Part shown: piece by piece, positions 8,570 to 23,311 of the stretch
How positions within the stretch are numbered: the first letter of the stretch is position 1
How the letters are laid out: every line of letters starts with the position of its first letter
Source of the DNA: Enterobacter sp. Bisph1
Lineage (GTDB): Bacteria; Pseudomonadota; Gammaproteobacteria; Enterobacterales; Enterobacteriaceae
Assembly: GCF_000814905.1 (NCBI RefSeq)
Contig: NZ_JXAG01000049.1
Location: forward strand, 1 to 64,000
Reading direction: 5' to 3'
Length of the DNA stretch: 64,000 nucleotides
Position numbers and translations under genes: made by a program
Notes under the pieces: model-generated
Database searches by the model: none
The model's input: only the letters and a program-made list of their open reading frames with translations
Told to the model about the DNA's origin: nothing

Positions 8570-9718
8570 TTATTTGGCGTGGGCGTGACCTTTGGCGGAG
8601 TTCTGTTGCGGCTTGCCGGAAAAGAGGAAGCGCAGCAGCGGAATGCGCAGATGAATTTCATACAACAGCACGGCGATGCCGATAACAAACACCAGGCCGG
8701 TAAAGAAACCCATAAAATTAGACTCGATATGCGGCGTTATCCACGCGCCAAACAGTAACGTCAGCGGATGATGGACGAGATAGATAAACAGCGAGGCATT
8801 AACGAAGTAGCTCACGCGCGCCGACTGGAAATTAAGCAGCTTGTAGCCTAACGAAAACACCACATTGACCATCCACAGACCCAGCACCATAGTGATAACC
8901 GCTTCGGTTTCGTACATCCAGCCGTCACCGCTGCCATACCGCTGATTCAGTAAATAGGCGCCAAACGCCAGAGCGGAACCGACCATGCACCACGGCGACG
9001 GCGAGGTAAACAGCGTCTTCAAGCGCGGGTTGATAAAGGTTACTGCGCCAAGGACGAAAAACGGCAGGTAGAACAGCGTCTGCATCACCACATAATTAAA
9101 CAGCGCATCGCGCAAGATATCCGGATAGAGCAGAAACACGATTCGACGAAATGCGGCCCAGGCCAGACCCGCCAGCAGGAACCACAGCGATAAGTGCGCG
9201 AAAGAAATAGTGTCCGTCAGACGGTGAGCGCGCTGTCTTAATTTTCTGAATAGCAGCATACTAACGGTGGTTAATATCACGAGGACTAATAAAAACCATA
9301 AATGGGAGATCAGCTCCCACGCCAGCGTGTTGAATTTGTCATAAATCGATAAGGTGTGCCATTGCGCGGTTTTATTTTTCACATATTGCAACATCATAAA
9401 CTGCGGTAGCGTCAGCAGCGGTATAGCCGTTAGCATCGGAATACCCACGCGCTCAACGCGGATTTTCCACCAGCGCTTAAGCGGGTAACGTAAAAACAAC
9501 ATGTATGAAAAATAGCCGGAAATAACAAAAAACACCTGCATGCGGAAAGCATGAATGGCGTCGTTGAAAAGCGTAAGCCACCACGAGGGGAAAGTACTGT
9601 TAACATGCCACATATGGCTGGAGTAAATCAGCGATATATGAAAGGGGATCCCGAGCAGCATCAACCACGCGCGTATGGAATCCAGGAAATATTCTCGTTG
9701 GGCGGGGGCGTTGGTCAT
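8570..9718 (-). CDS. opgC: Glucan succinyltransferase OpgC (MdoC)
   Basis: A 382-residue polytopic inner-membrane protein of the acyltransferase-3 family that adds succinyl groups to osmoregulated periplasmic glucans. About ten hydrophobic segments run through the protein; the N-terminal [20 protein letters not shown] carries the family's Arg and His. Length and sequence fit E. coli OpgC. Transcribed away from opgGH, which make its substrate. Confidence 0.95.
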   Translation of the reverse strand: MTNAPAQREYFLDSIRAWLMLLGIPFHISLIYSSHMWHVNSTFPSWWLTLFNDAIHAFRMQVFFVISGYFSYMLFLRYPLKRWWKIRVERVGIPMLTAIPLLTLPQFMMLQYVKNKTAQWHTLSIYDKFNTLAWELISHLWFLLVLVILTTVSMLLFRKLRQRAHRLTDTISFAHLSLWFLLAGLAWAAFRRIVFLLYPDILRDALFNYVVMQTLFYLPFFVLGAVTFINPRLKTLFTSPSPWCMVGSALAFGAYLLNQRYGSGDGWMYETEAVITMVLGLWMVNVVFSLGYKLLNFQSARVSYFVNASLFIYLVHHPLTLLFGAWITPHIESNFMGFFTGLVFVIGIAVLLYEIHLRIPLLRFLFSGKPQQNSAKGHAHAK

Positions 9719-9877
9719 AGGACTCCGTACATTCTCAGACTTTTCGTCTTATCCATAAGACAAATAATGATTACATTCGCAACCAACCCTACACTATGTC
9801 AGATAACCTGTCTCCAGGATAAGGCTGCAAAACGATAAAGGGCGAGTTTCAAAAGCTTAATCAATAAGCCAGCCTGA

Positions 9878-14048
<4,171 letters not shown>

Positions 14049-14071
14049 GCCTGGATGCCGACATAAATGAA

Positions 14072-14101
14072 AATACCGGCCTGCGGGCCGGTATTTTTTT
14101 A
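14072..14101 (+). terminator. opgGH terminator
   Basis: A 9 bp stem (AATACCGGC / GCCGGTATT, loop CTGCGG) is followed by a run of T, 24 bp after the opgH stop. Confidence 0.88.
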
Positions 14102-14124
14102 GCTTCAGACAAAAGAGGTTGCCT

Positions 14125-14352
14125 GTGAAACTCATTTTAGTGGTGATAATGGCGTGCCTGCTGAGCGGCTGCGGCAGCATCATCAGCAGGACAATTCCCG
14201 GCCAGGGGCATGGCAATCAATACTATCCCGGCGTGAAGTGGGATGTACGCGACTCGGCCTGGCGCTACATTACCGTGCTGGATTTACCCTTTTCACTGGT
14301 CTTTGACACGCTGCTGTTGCCATTGGATACACAACACGGCCCCTATGAGTAA
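14125..14352 (+). CDS. yceK: Small lipoprotein YceK
   Basis: A 75-residue lipoprotein of the DUF1375 family. A short signal peptide ends in the lipobox LLSGC, followed by GSIISRTIPGQGHGNQYYPG, which is nearly identical to E. coli YceK. The start is GTG at 14125, preceded by AGAGG at the right spacing; this gives the E. coli length. Function unknown. Its stop codon abuts the stop of the convergent msyB with no bases between. Confidence 0.92.
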   Translation: MKLILVVIMACLLSGCGSIISRTIPGQGHGNQYYPGVKWDVRDSAWRYITVLDLPFSLVFDTLLLPLDTQHGPYE

Positions 14353-14742
14353 TTAACGCTCGTCCCACTCATCGGCGGCTGTCTGCCCCTCTTCGGTATC
14401 AAGAGGCGGTTCGAGCTGAAATTCACCTTCGTCCCATTCGTGCAGCGTATTCTCTTCCTGCCACTCCTGGCGTATCTCTATCTCATCAAAATCACCGTCG
14501 AAAACGCTTTGCGCAGCTTCACCGCTCAACAGCGGCAGGCATTCGCCTGGTTCTTCTGCATCGGCAAAAAACTCCGCGCGCCACGCGATATCGCCGTCCT
14601 GAAGGACATACTTTTGCACATTGAATTGCTGCACGCTGATGTCGTCTTCATCCAAATCCGGATTATCGGCAATAAATAATTCCCGGGCGGCATCAATTGC
14701 TTCTGACAGCGTTGAGTAATACTCCAGTTCAGTTTCGGCCAT
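14353..14742 (-). CDS. msyB: Acidic protein MsyB
   Basis: A 129-residue, strongly acidic cytoplasmic protein. In E. coli, overproduced MsyB suppresses defects of secY and secA mutants, and the gene is in the stress (RpoS) group. The C-terminal half (EIEIRQEWQEENTLHEW and after) is nearly identical to E. coli. The N-terminus carries about five more residues. An AGGAG stands 7 bases before the ATG. Confidence 0.93.
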   Translation of the reverse strand: MAETELEYYSTLSEAIDAARELFIADNPDLDEDDISVQQFNVQKYVLQDGDIAWRAEFFADAEEPGECLPLLSGEAAQSVFDGDFDEIEIRQEWQEENTLHEWDEGEFQLEPPLDTEEGQTAADEWDER

Positions 14743-14895
14743 ATCATCACTCCTGAGATAACAGTAAAAAAGGTATTCACAAACCTATAGACGCTGTGTT
14801 TGCGAGCGTCAAATCTGGAATAAGTGAATGCGCATTTTCCTGTATGTACAGAAAAGGATGCTCCCTAAGCAGCGGGGGAAAAGTTATCTGGCGCG

Positions 14896-16158
14896 TTACT
14901 TTTTGCTGCCCACAACATTGCGTTGCGTAGCGCCGCTTTCGGTTACCGGCGCGCTACGAGCGCGGCGCTGCAGGCTGAACCACGAATAGATAGCGTTAAA
15001 CATGACCACGCCGGCGGTAACGCAAAATACTGCGCGAAAACCGTAGCTGGCCGATACCGCCGCACCCAGTAAAGGCCCGGTCACATTGCCTATATCACGA
15101 AATGACTGGTTATAACTGAATATGCGCCCGGCAATCTGATTGGTGGAGTTATACACCAACAGGGTTTGGACCACGGGAAGCAGCGCACCGTCGGCAGCGC
15201 CGAGCAGGAATCGTAAAATACCGAGCTGCCATGGGTTTTGTACCAGCGACATCGGCAGCAGTAACAGGACCGAAAGGAGCAAAGCCACAATAAGGATTTT
15301 TTCCGGTCCGATTCGGTCCCCAAGCTTGCCCAAACGAGGCGCACTGAGCAGCGCGGCGACGCCGGGCACGGAGGCAATCATGCCGCTAATAAACGCAATA
15401 TTGCTGACGTTACCCGCCAGTTCCCGGACATACAGCGTCAGAATCGGGGCGATAGAGCCTGTCGACACCTGAATGATCAGCGAAGTAATAAACAGACTCA
15501 ACACCAGCCTGGGGTTTTTCAGCGAGGCGAAAACCTCTTTGAAGTGCAACATTTCGCGCCGGGTAACGGGAGTAAAGTTTTCGCGGATGCAGACCAGCGT
15601 CAGGAGGAAGCAGAGAAACAGTACGGAAGCGGTAATAAAAAAGACCATCCGCAAGCCCCAGCTATCCGCCAGCAATCCTCCGGCCATCGGCCCCAGCAGC
15701 GCGCCGCTAACGGCACCTGTCGACAGCGTGCCCAGCGCCCAGCCGCTTTTATTCCGCGGTATTTGCGTGGCAATCAGGGCATTGGCGTTGGGGACAAAAC
15801 CGCCGAGTAAACCGAGCAGCGCCCGCAGCATCAACAGCTGCCAGACGTTATTCGCTAAGCCCATCAGCGCCATCACAATGGCCATACCGAGTGCGGAGCG
15901 GAGCAACATGATTTTGCGCCCTTTACGGTCGGCAAGACCGCCCCAGAAGGGCGAGGCCACAGCGGAGAAGAGAAAGGTAATACTGAACACTAAACCGGAC
16001 CACATATTAAGCGCGCCGGGATCGGTAATGCCGAGCTGTTCGATATAGAGGGGTAAAAAGGGCATCACCAGGCTGAACGCCGCGCCGGTGAGAAAGCAGC
16101 CAAACCACACTACGGTGAGATTACGCTTCCAGTTTATTGGGGCATCAGAGAGTGACAT
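14896..16158 (-). CDS. mdtG: MFS multidrug efflux protein MdtG
   Basis: A 420-residue major facilitator protein with 12 hydrophobic segments. The loop 2-3 signature [10 protein letters not shown] and the antiporter-like motif around [10 protein letters not shown] are present. E. coli MdtG (YceE) exports fosfomycin and deoxycholate when overexpressed, and belongs to the Mar/Sox group. The ATG at 16158 ([10 protein letters not shown]) gives the family N-terminus. The C-terminal tail is about 12 residues longer than in E. coli. Confidence 0.93.
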   Translation of the reverse strand: MSLSDAPINWKRNLTVVWFGCFLTGAAFSLVMPFLPLYIEQLGITDPGALNMWSGLVFSITFLFSAVASPFWGGLADRKGRKIMLLRSALGMAIVMALMGLANNVWQLLMLRALLGLLGGFVPNANALIATQIPRNKSGWALGTLSTGAVSGALLGPMAGGLLADSWGLRMVFFITASVLFLCFLLTLVCIRENFTPVTRREMLHFKEVFASLKNPRLVLSLFITSLIIQVSTGSIAPILTLYVRELAGNVSNIAFISGMIASVPGVAALLSAPRLGKLGDRIGPEKILIVALLLSVLLLLPMSLVQNPWQLGILRFLLGAADGALLPVVQTLLVYNSTNQIAGRIFSYNQSFRDIGNVTGPLLGAAVSASYGFRAVFCVTAGVVMFNAIYSWFSLQRRARSAPVTESGATQRNVVGSKK

Positions 16159-16249
16159 AACCGTCCATATCAGCACACATTTCTTTAATAAGCAGGCTAA
16201 TTATGGGCGCAGGAGTGGATTGCCGCAATCTACGGGCGCAGTTTTGTGT

Positions 16250-16278
16250 GACAAAAATAAGCCCGCATCTTTGCGGGC
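16250..16278 (-). terminator. lpxL terminator
   Basis: On the minus strand, GCCCGCA-AAGA-TGCGGGC is followed by TTATTTTTG, 12 bp after the lpxL stop. Confidence 0.82.
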
Positions 16279-16289
16279 TCGTTGCCGAC

Positions 16290-17210
16290 TCAGTAGCGAG
16301 AAGGAACACCTTCCGGGCGCGTTTTAAAGCGCCGGTGCAGCCACATATACTGCTCGGGTGCCATCATAATGCAGCGCTCAACCACTTTATTCATCCAGGC
16401 AGCGGTGGTTTCCGCGTCGTCCAGCGGCGGCGAACACTCCGGCTCCAGCATGATCAGTTCGTAACCTTTGCCACCCGGTTTACGGCGCGGGACAAACGGT
16501 ACAATACACGCCTGCGACATGCGCGCCAGCATCCACGTACCGGAGGTGGATGCCGCGTGATCAACGGCAAAGAACGGCACAAAGACGCTGGCGCGCGGGC
16601 CGTAGTCATGATCGGGTGCGTACCACACCACATCGCCGGCTTTCAGAGCGCGGATCATGCCTTTGAGATCTTTACGGTCGATCATGCTCTTATTGGAACG
16701 CATGCGCCCCCAGGTTTGTAGCAGATCGATAACCGGATTGTCATTCGGCCGATAGACGCCGATCCCCGGCTCGTTAAGGCCAAACATGCGGGCACCAATT
16801 TCCAGCGTCAGAAAATGTACGCCGATCAGCAAAATACCGCGCCCCTGCGCTTGCACCTGTCTGACAAAGTCAAAATCGATGACCTCCATCCAGCGGCGCA
16901 TACGGCGATCGGACCAGAACCAGGCCATCCCGGTTTCGATTAATCCCATACCGACAGATTCGAAATTTTTCGTCAACATTTGCTGACGCTGGGCGTCGCT
17001 CATCTGCGGAAAACAGAGTTCCAGGTTGCGCTGCGCGATACGGGCGCGCCGTTTCATCAGGCGTTGGGCCAGAAAACCGACACCACAACCGAGGCGGTAG
17101 AGCAGGGGATAGGGAAGTTGAACTACTAACCACAGCAGGCCGACTCCACACCACAGCGCCCAAAAGCGCGGATGAAGCAGCGATGCTGAAAACTTAGGTA
17201 AATGCGTCAT
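16290..17210 (-). CDS. lpxL: Lipid A lauroyltransferase LpxL (HtrB)
   Basis: A 306-residue inner-membrane acyltransferase that transfers laurate from acyl-ACP to Kdo2-lipid IVA. The catalytic H-x4-E motif is at His132-Glu137 (HFLTLE). One N-terminal membrane anchor (about residues 16-36) is visible. Length equals E. coli LpxL, and the start at 17210 (MTHLPKF) follows the family. Sequence identity in the C-terminal 50 residues is near complete. LpxP is the main alternative but lies elsewhere in relatives. Confidence 0.94.
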   Translation of the reverse strand: MTHLPKFSASLLHPRFWALWCGVGLLWLVVQLPYPLLYRLGCGVGFLAQRLMKRRARIAQRNLELCFPQMSDAQRQQMLTKNFESVGMGLIETGMAWFWSDRRMRRWMEVIDFDFVRQVQAQGRGILLIGVHFLTLEIGARMFGLNEPGIGVYRPNDNPVIDLLQTWGRMRSNKSMIDRKDLKGMIRALKAGDVVWYAPDHDYGPRASVFVPFFAVDHAASTSGTWMLARMSQACIVPFVPRRKPGGKGYELIMLEPECSPPLDDAETTAAWMNKVVERCIMMAPEQYMWLHRRFKTRPEGVPSRY

Positions 17211-17427
17211 GACTGTCCTGTTTTGAGCAACAATACCTTGTATTCTCGCATTTTTTTCGGAATTTACCAAAATCAGGCCGCACAAAATGCCCGTTTTGTC
17301 AGGAATTGTAACGCAGTAATCGTTAGAATTAGACAAAATGTAGCGCAAATTGTGTGGATGTAAATTGTCACTAATTGCTTTATGATGCCGCCCTTTTCAC
17401 TCTTTATCATTGCAGGACACGTACACC

Positions 17428-18477
17428 ATGCCAGTGTTACACAACCGCATCTCAAATGATGAACTGAAGGCGCGGATGCTCGCGGAAACTGAACCGCGCG
17501 TCACCGTCTCGTTCTATAAATATTTTACGATTACCGACCCCAAAGCGACCCGCGACGCGCTCTACCAGACGTTTACCCAACTGAAGGTATTTGGCCGTAT
17601 TTACTTGGCCCATGAAGGCATTAATGCGCAGGTTAGCGTGCCGCAAAGCCGATTCGACGCTTTTCGTGCGGCGCTTTACGCCTGGGATCCGGCCCTTGAT
17701 GGGGTGCGTTTAAATATCGCCATTGACGATGACGGTAAATCGTTCTGGGTGCTGCGCATGAAGGTCCGTGAGCGGATTGTTGCCGACGGCATCGACGATG
17801 AGAGTTTTGATGCCAGCGATGTTGGTGATTATCTGAAAGCGGCACAAGTGAATGCCATGCTCGACGATCCCGAGGCGATTTTTATCGATATGCGTAATCA
17901 CTATGAATACGAAGTCGGTCACTTCGATGGCGCGCTGGAGATCCCGGCCGATACCTTCCGCGAACAGCTGCCGAAAGCGGTTGAGATGATGCAGGAGCAT
18001 AAAGATAAGAAGATCGTTATGTACTGTACCGGCGGCATCCGCTGCGAAAAAGCGAGCGCGTGGATGAAGCATAATGGCTTCAATAAAGTGTGGCATATCG
18101 AAGGCGGCATTATTGAGTACGCGCGCCGTGCGCGTGAACAGGGCTTACCGGTGCGCTTTGTCGGTAAAAACTTTGTGTTCGACGAGCGGATGGGCGAACG
18201 TATCTCCGAGGATGTGATTGCCCATTGCCATCAGTGCGGCGCGCCCTGCGATGCGCACACTAATTGTCGTAATGACGGCTGTCATTTGCTGTTTATCCAG
18301 TGCCCGGCGTGCGCAGAGAAATTTAATGGCTGCTGCAGCGAACTGTGTAAAGAAGAGAGCGGACTGCCGGCAGAAGAGCAGCGTAAACGCCGCGCCGGAC
18401 GCGAGAATGGCAATAAAATCTTTAATAAATCCCGCGGACGTCTGAATACAAAACTGGGCATTCCTGACCCGGAATAA
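17428..18477 (+). CDS. trhO: tRNA uridine(34) hydroxylase TrhO
   Basis: A 349-residue protein (YceA) that forms 5-hydroxyuridine at the wobble base of certain tRNAs in the oxygen-dependent route. An N-terminal acylphosphatase-like domain is followed by a rhodanese domain whose active-site loop is CTGGIRC (Cys200). The C-terminal part carries Cys pairs that look like a metal site ([20 protein letters not shown]). Monocistronic, with its own terminator. Confidence 0.95.
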   Translation: MPVLHNRISNDELKARMLAETEPRVTVSFYKYFTITDPKATRDALYQTFTQLKVFGRIYLAHEGINAQVSVPQSRFDAFRAALYAWDPALDGVRLNIAIDDDGKSFWVLRMKVRERIVADGIDDESFDASDVGDYLKAAQVNAMLDDPEAIFIDMRNHYEYEVGHFDGALEIPADTFREQLPKAVEMMQEHKDKKIVMYCTGGIRCEKASAWMKHNGFNKVWHIEGGIIEYARRAREQGLPVRFVGKNFVFDERMGERISEDVIAHCHQCGAPCDAHTNCRNDGCHLLFIQCPACAEKFNGCCSELCKEESGLPAEEQRKRRAGRENGNKIFNKSRGRLNTKLGIPDPE

Positions 18478-18480
18478 ACA

Positions 18481-18512
18481 GGAGAGGGGCAACCCTCTCC
18501 CTCGTTTTATTT
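18481..18512 (+). terminator. trhO terminator
   Basis: An 8 bp stem (GGAGAGGG / CCCTCTCC, loop GCAA) is followed by CTCGTTTTATTT, directly after the trhO stop. Its tail overlaps the last codons of the convergent yceI. Confidence 0.8.
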
Positions 18513-19082
18513 CTGACGAACGCCTTCGACGGAAATAATCAGCTCAACATCCTGCGATGCCGGTCCCAGATCGGTGGTGATGTTGAAATCCTTCAGCTTA
18601 ATCTTGGCGGACGCTTCAAAACCGGCGCGCACGCCGCCCCACGGATCATCGCCCTGGCCGATCATTTTCGCCGCCAGCACCACCGGTTTGGTCACACCAT
18701 TCAGCGTCAGATTGCCGTTGATATCCAGCCCGCCAGCGGTTTTTTTCACGTCTGTGGAGGTAAAGGTCGCCTGCGGGAATTTGGTCACGTTAAGAAACTC
18801 CGCGCTGCGCAGGTGCTTATCACGTTCCGCATGGTTGGTATCCACGCTGGTGGTATTAATGGTGACGTTCACTTTGTCCGTCGCCGGGTTGCTTTCATCG
18901 AAGCTAAAGCTGCCGTCGAAATCGCGAAACGTGCCATATAACCAGCTGTAACCCAGGTGCTGGATGCGGAAATTCACAAAGGCGTGCTGTCCCTCTTTAT
19001 CAATTTTATAGTCCGCGGCGAGAGCGGAACCGGTGGTAAACAGCAGCGAGGCGAGCGCGAGTCCCGGCAGGATTTTCTTCAT
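18507..19082 (-). CDS. yceI: Periplasmic YceI-family protein
   Basis: A 191-residue secreted protein with a signal peptide ending ALAA near residue 23 and a YceI-family lipocalin-like beta barrel that can hold isoprenoid-type lipids. E. coli YceI is induced by high pH and osmotic stress. Length equals E. coli. It starts one base after the yceJ stop, so the two form an operon. Confidence 0.94.
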   Translation of the reverse strand: MKKILPGLALASLLFTTGSALAADYKIDKEGQHAFVNFRIQHLGYSWLYGTFRDFDGSFSFDESNPATDKVNVTINTTSVDTNHAERDKHLRSAEFLNVTKFPQATFTSTDVKKTAGGLDINGNLTLNGVTKPVVLAAKMIGQGDDPWGGVRAGFEASAKIKLKDFNITTDLGPASQDVELIISVEGVRQK

Positions 19083-19083
19083 A

Positions 19084-19650
19084 TTATGCTCCAGAGTCAG
19101 GTGACGATTTTCCCAGCATGCGCTTGAGAGTGGCGTCTTTATCGATGAAATGGTGTTTAAAGGCCGCAAGGCCATGCAGGACGGAGAGTACAACCACGGT
19201 CCATGCCAGCCAGAGATGAATATTGCCCGCCAGATCGGCCTGGGAACCCGCATCGGCAAGCGTCGCGGGTATATCGAACAGGCCAAATACGCTGATGGGT
19301 TTGCCGTCGGCGGTTGAGATCAAATAGCCGCTAAAAAGAATGCCGAACAGCAGCAGATAGAGGGCAATATGGGCCGACAGGGCAGCAACATGGGTCAAAC
19401 GCGAATAACTGGCGAGCGGCCCCGGCGGCGGAGAAATAAAGCGCCAGATAACGCGAAAAAAAAGCCCCAGCATCAGTAAGACACCAATACTTTTATGCAG
19501 CTCCGGCCCTTTATGATACCAGCCGTCGTAATAGCTCAGCGTAACCATCCACAGACCTAAGGCAAACATACCGTAAACGACAATAGCCATCAGCCAGTGC
19601 AGGGCAACGGAAATGACGCCGTAGCGTTCAGGTGAATTGCGTAATGGCAT
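19084..19650 (-). CDS. yceJ: Cytochrome b561 homologue YceJ
   Basis: A 188-residue four-helix membrane protein of the di-haem cytochrome b561 family. Histidines expected to bind haem are seen in helix 1 (ALHWLMA), helix 2 (ELHKSIG) and helix 4 ([13 protein letters not shown]). It may pass electrons between quinol and the periplasm. Paired with yceI in all enterobacteria I recall. Confidence 0.92.
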   Translation of the reverse strand: MPLRNSPERYGVISVALHWLMAIVVYGMFALGLWMVTLSYYDGWYHKGPELHKSIGVLLMLGLFFRVIWRFISPPPGPLASYSRLTHVAALSAHIALYLLLFGILFSGYLISTADGKPISVFGLFDIPATLADAGSQADLAGNIHLWLAWTVVVLSVLHGLAAFKHHFIDKDATLKRMLGKSSPDSGA

Positions 19651-19913
19651 AATTATTAAGCACGGTTAATAAGAGGTGAAATTAAAATGGCGGGAGGAAA
19701 AGAATATTGCAACTCAAAAAGTTGTGTAAGCTATAAATATCTTTTCTCTATCAAAAATATTGATTGTTATATGCGAAATCTGTTCAGGATTATAGTTTAT
19801 AAGATATAGACATGCTGTTTTTGTGGGATTTTATGGACATTGTCGGTGTTCAAATATTTAGATTAAATAATTTATTTTTATAAATTAATGTCAATTTTCG
19901 TCAATTTTCAACG

Positions 19914-20024
19914 CTACCATATAATATAAATAATATCGATTAAGGCAATAAGTAACCAAAGGACAATATATAACATGAGATGTTCACGCACGTTATTAAT
20001 TAAATAATCGAACAGACGCCGCAT
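19914..20024 (-). CDS. yceO: Small membrane protein YceO
   Basis: A 36-codon gene. The product begins [16 protein letters not shown], then has a single hydrophobic segment (residues 17-36) ending IIYIIW. It closely resembles E. coli YceO, which sits at the same place between yceJ and solA and has been linked to acid resistance and biofilm formation. GGAGAG lies just before the ATG. Local DNA is very AT-rich. The topology is presumably one inner-membrane helix. Confidence 0.8.
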   Translation of the reverse strand: MRRLFDYLINNVREHLMLYIVLWLLIALIDIIYIIW

Positions 20025-20076
20025 ACTCTCTCCGCATTAAGTGAATAGGCGACCCCAACAGGAGGTCGCCACGGGA

Positions 20077-21195
20077 TTATCCAGTAAAGCGGGCGAGAGA
20101 AAAGGGCTGTAAATCAACGTTGCTGCTTTTTCCCTGGGCAAATTCTGCAGCAATTTCACCCAGCACCGGTGCGAACTTAAAGCCGTGTCCGCTCAGCCCG
20201 GTAATAATCAGGGTATCGGGATGGCCTGCAAGGGTGTCAATGATAAAGTCCTCATCGGGCGAGTTATCGTAGGTGCAGGATGCGCCATACAGACAGCCGC
20301 CAATGCCGGGTAGAAACTGGCGCAGAAAAGCAAAACACTCTGAACCATCGCCGGGTTCCTCGCCGAACGGTGTACGCTGTTGTGCGTCGCTGATGAGCTG
20401 CCCGCCGTTGTGACGGCCGATTTTTAGCTCATTCTCCACCGCCGGGAAGCCGTAATACTGGTCTCCATTGGGCATTTCACCGGTGAACGCCGGGAAATTG
20501 TTTTTTGTGCTGTAGCGCCCATCGGCCTGGAACCAGGCAAACACTTTGCGAACCGGTTGAATGGGTAGCTCAGGCAGCAGTTTTTGTACCCATGTACCTG
20601 CGCTGACGAGGACTTTGTTACCGTGAAATGTGCCCTCCTGGGTATCGATACTTACGCCATCTTCATGATGATGTAAGGCGGTTACCGGACAGTTGAACAA
20701 CTGGGCGCAGCCCGCCTCTTTTGCCAGGCGGATCCAGGTCTTCACTGCCAGCTCGCTACGCAGCACGCCGGAGTTGGATTCAAACAGCCCGATATAATTC
20801 TCGGGTACGCGAATCTCCGGCCAGCGCGCCATCAGCCCGGCAGCGTCCAGTTTTTCCACATTCAACTGCCACTGCGCAGCGCTTTGGGCGACATTCGCCA
20901 GAAAAGCAGAATCGGCAGGGCCGATATTGATAACGCCGGTCTTTTCAAACACCGCTTCGCCGCTGTCGGTAGCCAACCGATCCCAGAGCTGCTGTGCACG
21001 GAGTACCAGCGGGACATATTTTTCCCCTTCACCGTAGGCGTGGCGAATCAAGCGCGTATCGCCATGGTGGCTTCCTTGCTGGTGCGGCGGTAAATGCGCG
21101 TCGGTCATCAGCACCTTGAGCCCGCTTCGGGTGGCGTAATAGCCCGCCGCCGCGCCGACAGAGCCGCTGCCAATAATGATCAAATCGTATTTCAT
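20077..21195 (-). CDS. solA: N-methyl-L-tryptophan oxidase
   Basis: A 372-residue FAD enzyme of the monomeric sarcosine oxidase family. The dinucleotide motif GSGSVG is at residues 9-14. A Cys in [14 protein letters not shown] (near residue 307) is the family's covalent FAD site. It oxidatively demethylates N-methyl-tryptophan and sarcosine to give formaldehyde and peroxide. Length as in E. coli. Confidence 0.95.
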   Translation of the reverse strand: MKYDLIIIGSGSVGAAAGYYATRSGLKVLMTDAHLPPHQQGSHHGDTRLIRHAYGEGEKYVPLVLRAQQLWDRLATDSGEAVFEKTGVINIGPADSAFLANVAQSAAQWQLNVEKLDAAGLMARWPEIRVPENYIGLFESNSGVLRSELAVKTWIRLAKEAGCAQLFNCPVTALHHHEDGVSIDTQEGTFHGNKVLVSAGTWVQKLLPELPIQPVRKVFAWFQADGRYSTKNNFPAFTGEMPNGDQYYGFPAVENELKIGRHNGGQLISDAQQRTPFGEEPGDGSECFAFLRQFLPGIGGCLYGASCTYDNSPDEDFIIDTLAGHPDTLIITGLSGHGFKFAPVLGEIAAEFAQGKSSNVDLQPFSLARFTG

Positions 21196-21260
21196 GGGGA
21201 TATTCTCCAGGCAAAAGCGTGTTCAGGAGGGTAAATAAGCAGGGGACGTTATACAAGGGG

Positions 21261-21291
21261 GAAAAACAAGAAAGGCACCGCAAGGGTGCCT
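21261..21291 (-). terminator. bssS terminator
   Basis: On the minus strand AGGCACC-CTTGC-GGTGCCT is followed by TTCTTGTTTTT, 25 bp after the bssS stop. Confidence 0.8.
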
Positions 21292-21316
21292 GTAGAGTCT
21301 TGTGTAAACATTATGA

Positions 21317-21571
21317 CTAATGTCTGCGATACTCATCTTTCTGATAGTCGCCAGATTCAATCTTGGCGATGCCCGCTTCCAGTATCGAGATAAACTGGCG
21401 GGCAACATCGGTCGTTAACCACAACGTCTGGCCGACTTCGGTCTCTTCCTGAGCGGCTCTGTTTGGGGTCTGGTAATGCAACCGGAGCATCAGTGCGTCG
21501 TAACTATCCACGGTGCTGATGTCCCATCCGACCAGTGGATGGGTCTGGATGACTTCATTATTCTTTACCAT
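21317..21571 (-). CDS. bssS: Biofilm regulator BssS
   Basis: An 84-residue small cytoplasmic protein, nearly identical to E. coli BssS, which affects biofilm through indole and AI-2 signalling. No DNA-binding motif is evident. Two tandem ATG codons occur (21574 and 21571). The second is chosen because it is better spaced from GGGGG and gives the E. coli length. Confidence 0.92.
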   Translation of the reverse strand: MVKNNEVIQTHPLVGWDISTVDSYDALMLRLHYQTPNRAAQEETEVGQTLWLTTDVARQFISILEAGIAKIESGDYQKDEYRRH

Positions 21572-21802
21572 CATAACCCCCTTTCTTGGCGTGTTTAATT
21601 CGACAACGACTCTTGAGGTTCAATGCGTGTTTTATTTGAAGCCTTTTCAGTATACCAACAACTGAGGTAGCAGATCGAATAAATAAACACTCTGCAACAT
21701 GTTTTTTCGGCGGTTAGATTTTTTTGGCGTAACAAGAAAGGAAGATAAGCTCTTATTTTCACTGATAAAGCGAAGTAATAAGTGCTTGATTAAAAAAGCA
21801 AC

Positions 21803-21825
21803 AAAAAAAGCCGGGGCGACCCGGC
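21803..21825 (-). terminator. dinI terminator
   Basis: On the minus strand GCCGGG-TCGC-CCCGGC is followed by TTTTTTTGT, 24 bp after the dinI stop. Confidence 0.85.
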
Positions 21826-21849
21826 AATAAGCACAAACTTAAAGAGAAA

Positions 21850-22095
21850 TTAGTCGGTGATAAACCAGTCGTCGGCGCTTTCCCAGGTTTCTTGCAAAAT
21901 TTCGGTTATGCGATCTTTATCTTCTTTTGCACCGCCCAATACCGACAGATTATTTGCGGCGGCATAGCGAACCGTAATTGTATTTTCACGATCGGTATAA
22001 AAGCTGTTCACACGGCGAGATAACTCGCCCGCCAGTGCGTCTACAGCGCCCGGCGGTAAGGTGGTGGTTTTGGCGATAGTCACTTCAATGCGCAT
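21850..22095 (-). CDS. dinI: SOS modulator DinI
   Basis: An 81-residue acidic protein that binds RecA filaments and tunes LexA and UmuD cleavage. The acidic C-terminal helix (ending SADDWFITD) that mimics DNA is present. Length equals E. coli DinI. A LexA box lies 21-40 bp upstream, so it should be damage-inducible. Confidence 0.96.
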   Translation of the reverse strand: MRIEVTIAKTTTLPPGAVDALAGELSRRVNSFYTDRENTITVRYAAANNLSVLGGAKEDKDRITEILQETWESADDWFITD

Positions 22096-22114
22096 AATAT
22101 CCCCCTGTGTAATT

Positions 22115-22134
22115 TACTGTATGTTTATACAGTT
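22115..22134. promoter_or_regulatory. LexA box of dinI
   Basis: TACTGTATGTTTATACAGTT matches the 20-base SOS box TACTGTATATATATACAGTA at all but three positions and keeps both CTGT and ACAG arms with the 8-base spacer. It lies just before dinI. Confidence 0.92.
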
Positions 22135-22170
22135 AAACGCAAGGCTTTACAACAGGGGGAGATAAATTAT

Positions 22171-23214
22171 TTAGCCCTTTACGCGCCAGCGGACAGTTTC
22201 GCCAGCAAGGAAGGGTACCAGCGCATCATCCGTTAACGCGATTGTTTCGGGCACCGGGCTTTCTTCGCGCACCAGTTCGATAAACGTCTCGTTCAGCGGT
22301 AAGCCGTAGAAGCGGGGTCCATTGACGGAGCAGAACGCCTCAAAATGCTGCAGCGCATTCATCTCTTCAAACACGGTGGCGTAGCTGCCAAGGGCGGTAG
22401 GCGCATTGAAACAGCCTGCGCAGCCACAGCTGGCCTCTTTACGATGGCGCGCATGGGGCGCAGAGTCAGTGCCGAGAAAGGCGCGGGCGAAACCACTGGC
22501 GACCAGTTCACGCAGCGCCTGCTGGTGAACATTACGCTTCAGGATCGGCAGGCAGTAAAGATGCGGGCGAACACCGCCAACCAGCATATGGTTACGGTTA
22601 AACATCAGATGCTGAGGCGTAATGGTCGCCGCCAGTAGTTCGTTACCTTCGCGCACGTAATCTGCCGCATCTTTGGTCGTAATATGTTCAAACACCACTT
22701 TCAGCCCCGGCAGGCGCTGACGCAAGGGTTCCATTACGGTGTCGATAAACTGCGCTTCACGATCGAAAATATCGATCTCCGCGTGCGTCACTTCGCCATG
22801 TACCAGCAGCGGCATGCCGAGTTTTTCCATGCGCTCCAGCACCGGCATTATCGCATCAATGCTGGTGACGCCATGACTGGAGTTGGTCGTTGCATTAGCC
22901 GGGTAGAGCTTCGCGGCGGTGAAAACCTGTTGATTAAAACCGCGTTCGACTTCATCGGCGCTCAGGCTATCCGTCAGGTAGCAGGTCATTAATGGCGTAA
23001 AATCATGCCCGGCGGGTACGGCGTCGAGAATACGCTGGCGGTAGGCGATAGCCGCGTCTACGGTGGTTACAGGAGGAGCAAGGTTCGGCATGACGATGGC
23101 GCGGGCGTAAGTTTTGCTGGTCCACGGCACCACGGTTTTTAACATATCGCCATCACGTAAATGGACGTGCCAGTCGTCAGGACGGCGGATTTTTAAAACC
23201 TGGGGTTGGGTCAT
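22171..23214 (-). CDS. pyrC: Dihydroorotase
   Basis: A 347-residue zinc amidohydrolase that closes carbamoyl aspartate to dihydroorotate in pyrimidine synthesis. Metal ligands are visible: H16-x-H18 (DWHVHL), the lysine to be carbamylated in AAKLYPA, HGEV, EHIT, and the catalytic Asp in GTDSAPH. The ATG at 23214 gives the E. coli form. Expression looks controlled both by PurR and by a CTP-sensitive leader hairpin. Confidence 0.96.
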   Translation of the reverse strand: MTQPQVLKIRRPDDWHVHLRDGDMLKTVVPWTSKTYARAIVMPNLAPPVTTVDAAIAYRQRILDAVPAGHDFTPLMTCYLTDSLSADEVERGFNQQVFTAAKLYPANATTNSSHGVTSIDAIMPVLERMEKLGMPLLVHGEVTHAEIDIFDREAQFIDTVMEPLRQRLPGLKVVFEHITTKDAADYVREGNELLAATITPQHLMFNRNHMLVGGVRPHLYCLPILKRNVHQQALRELVASGFARAFLGTDSAPHARHRKEASCGCAGCFNAPTALGSYATVFEEMNALQHFEAFCSVNGPRFYGLPLNETFIELVREESPVPETIALTDDALVPFLAGETVRWRVKG

Positions 23215-23220
23215 TGGAGT

Positions 23221-23255
23221 GCTCCGGCTGGTGAGAAACAGGCGTTTTTTGCCGG
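23221..23255 (-). promoter_or_regulatory. pyrC leader hairpin covering the ribosome site
   Basis: On the minus strand CCGGC at the presumed 5' end of the transcript (23251-23255) can pair with GCCGG (23224-23228), which overlaps the GGAG ribosome site. In E. coli, low CTP shifts the start point so the transcript lacks the 5' arm and is translated; high CTP allows the hairpin. The pairing is read from sequence, the mechanism from the E. coli system. Confidence 0.7.
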
Positions 23256-23268
23256 GCACTAAGAATAA

Positions 23269-23284
23269 GCGGAAACGTTTTCCT
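23269..23284. promoter_or_regulatory. PurR box of pyrC
   Basis: On the minus strand AGGAAAACGTTTCCGC fits the PurR operator ACGCAAACGTTTGCGT in its core (AAACGTTT) and matches, as I recall, the E. coli pyrC operator. It lies just upstream of the pyrC -10 (TATTCT). Confidence 0.8.
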
Positions 23285-23311
23285 TTGCATCCCTTTCCTG
23301 TAAAAAGCAGC

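Noticed and set aside
20050-20072. GGCGACC...GGTCGCC hairpin after solA
   Set aside because: A good stem but no T run on either strand, so not called as an intrinsic terminator.
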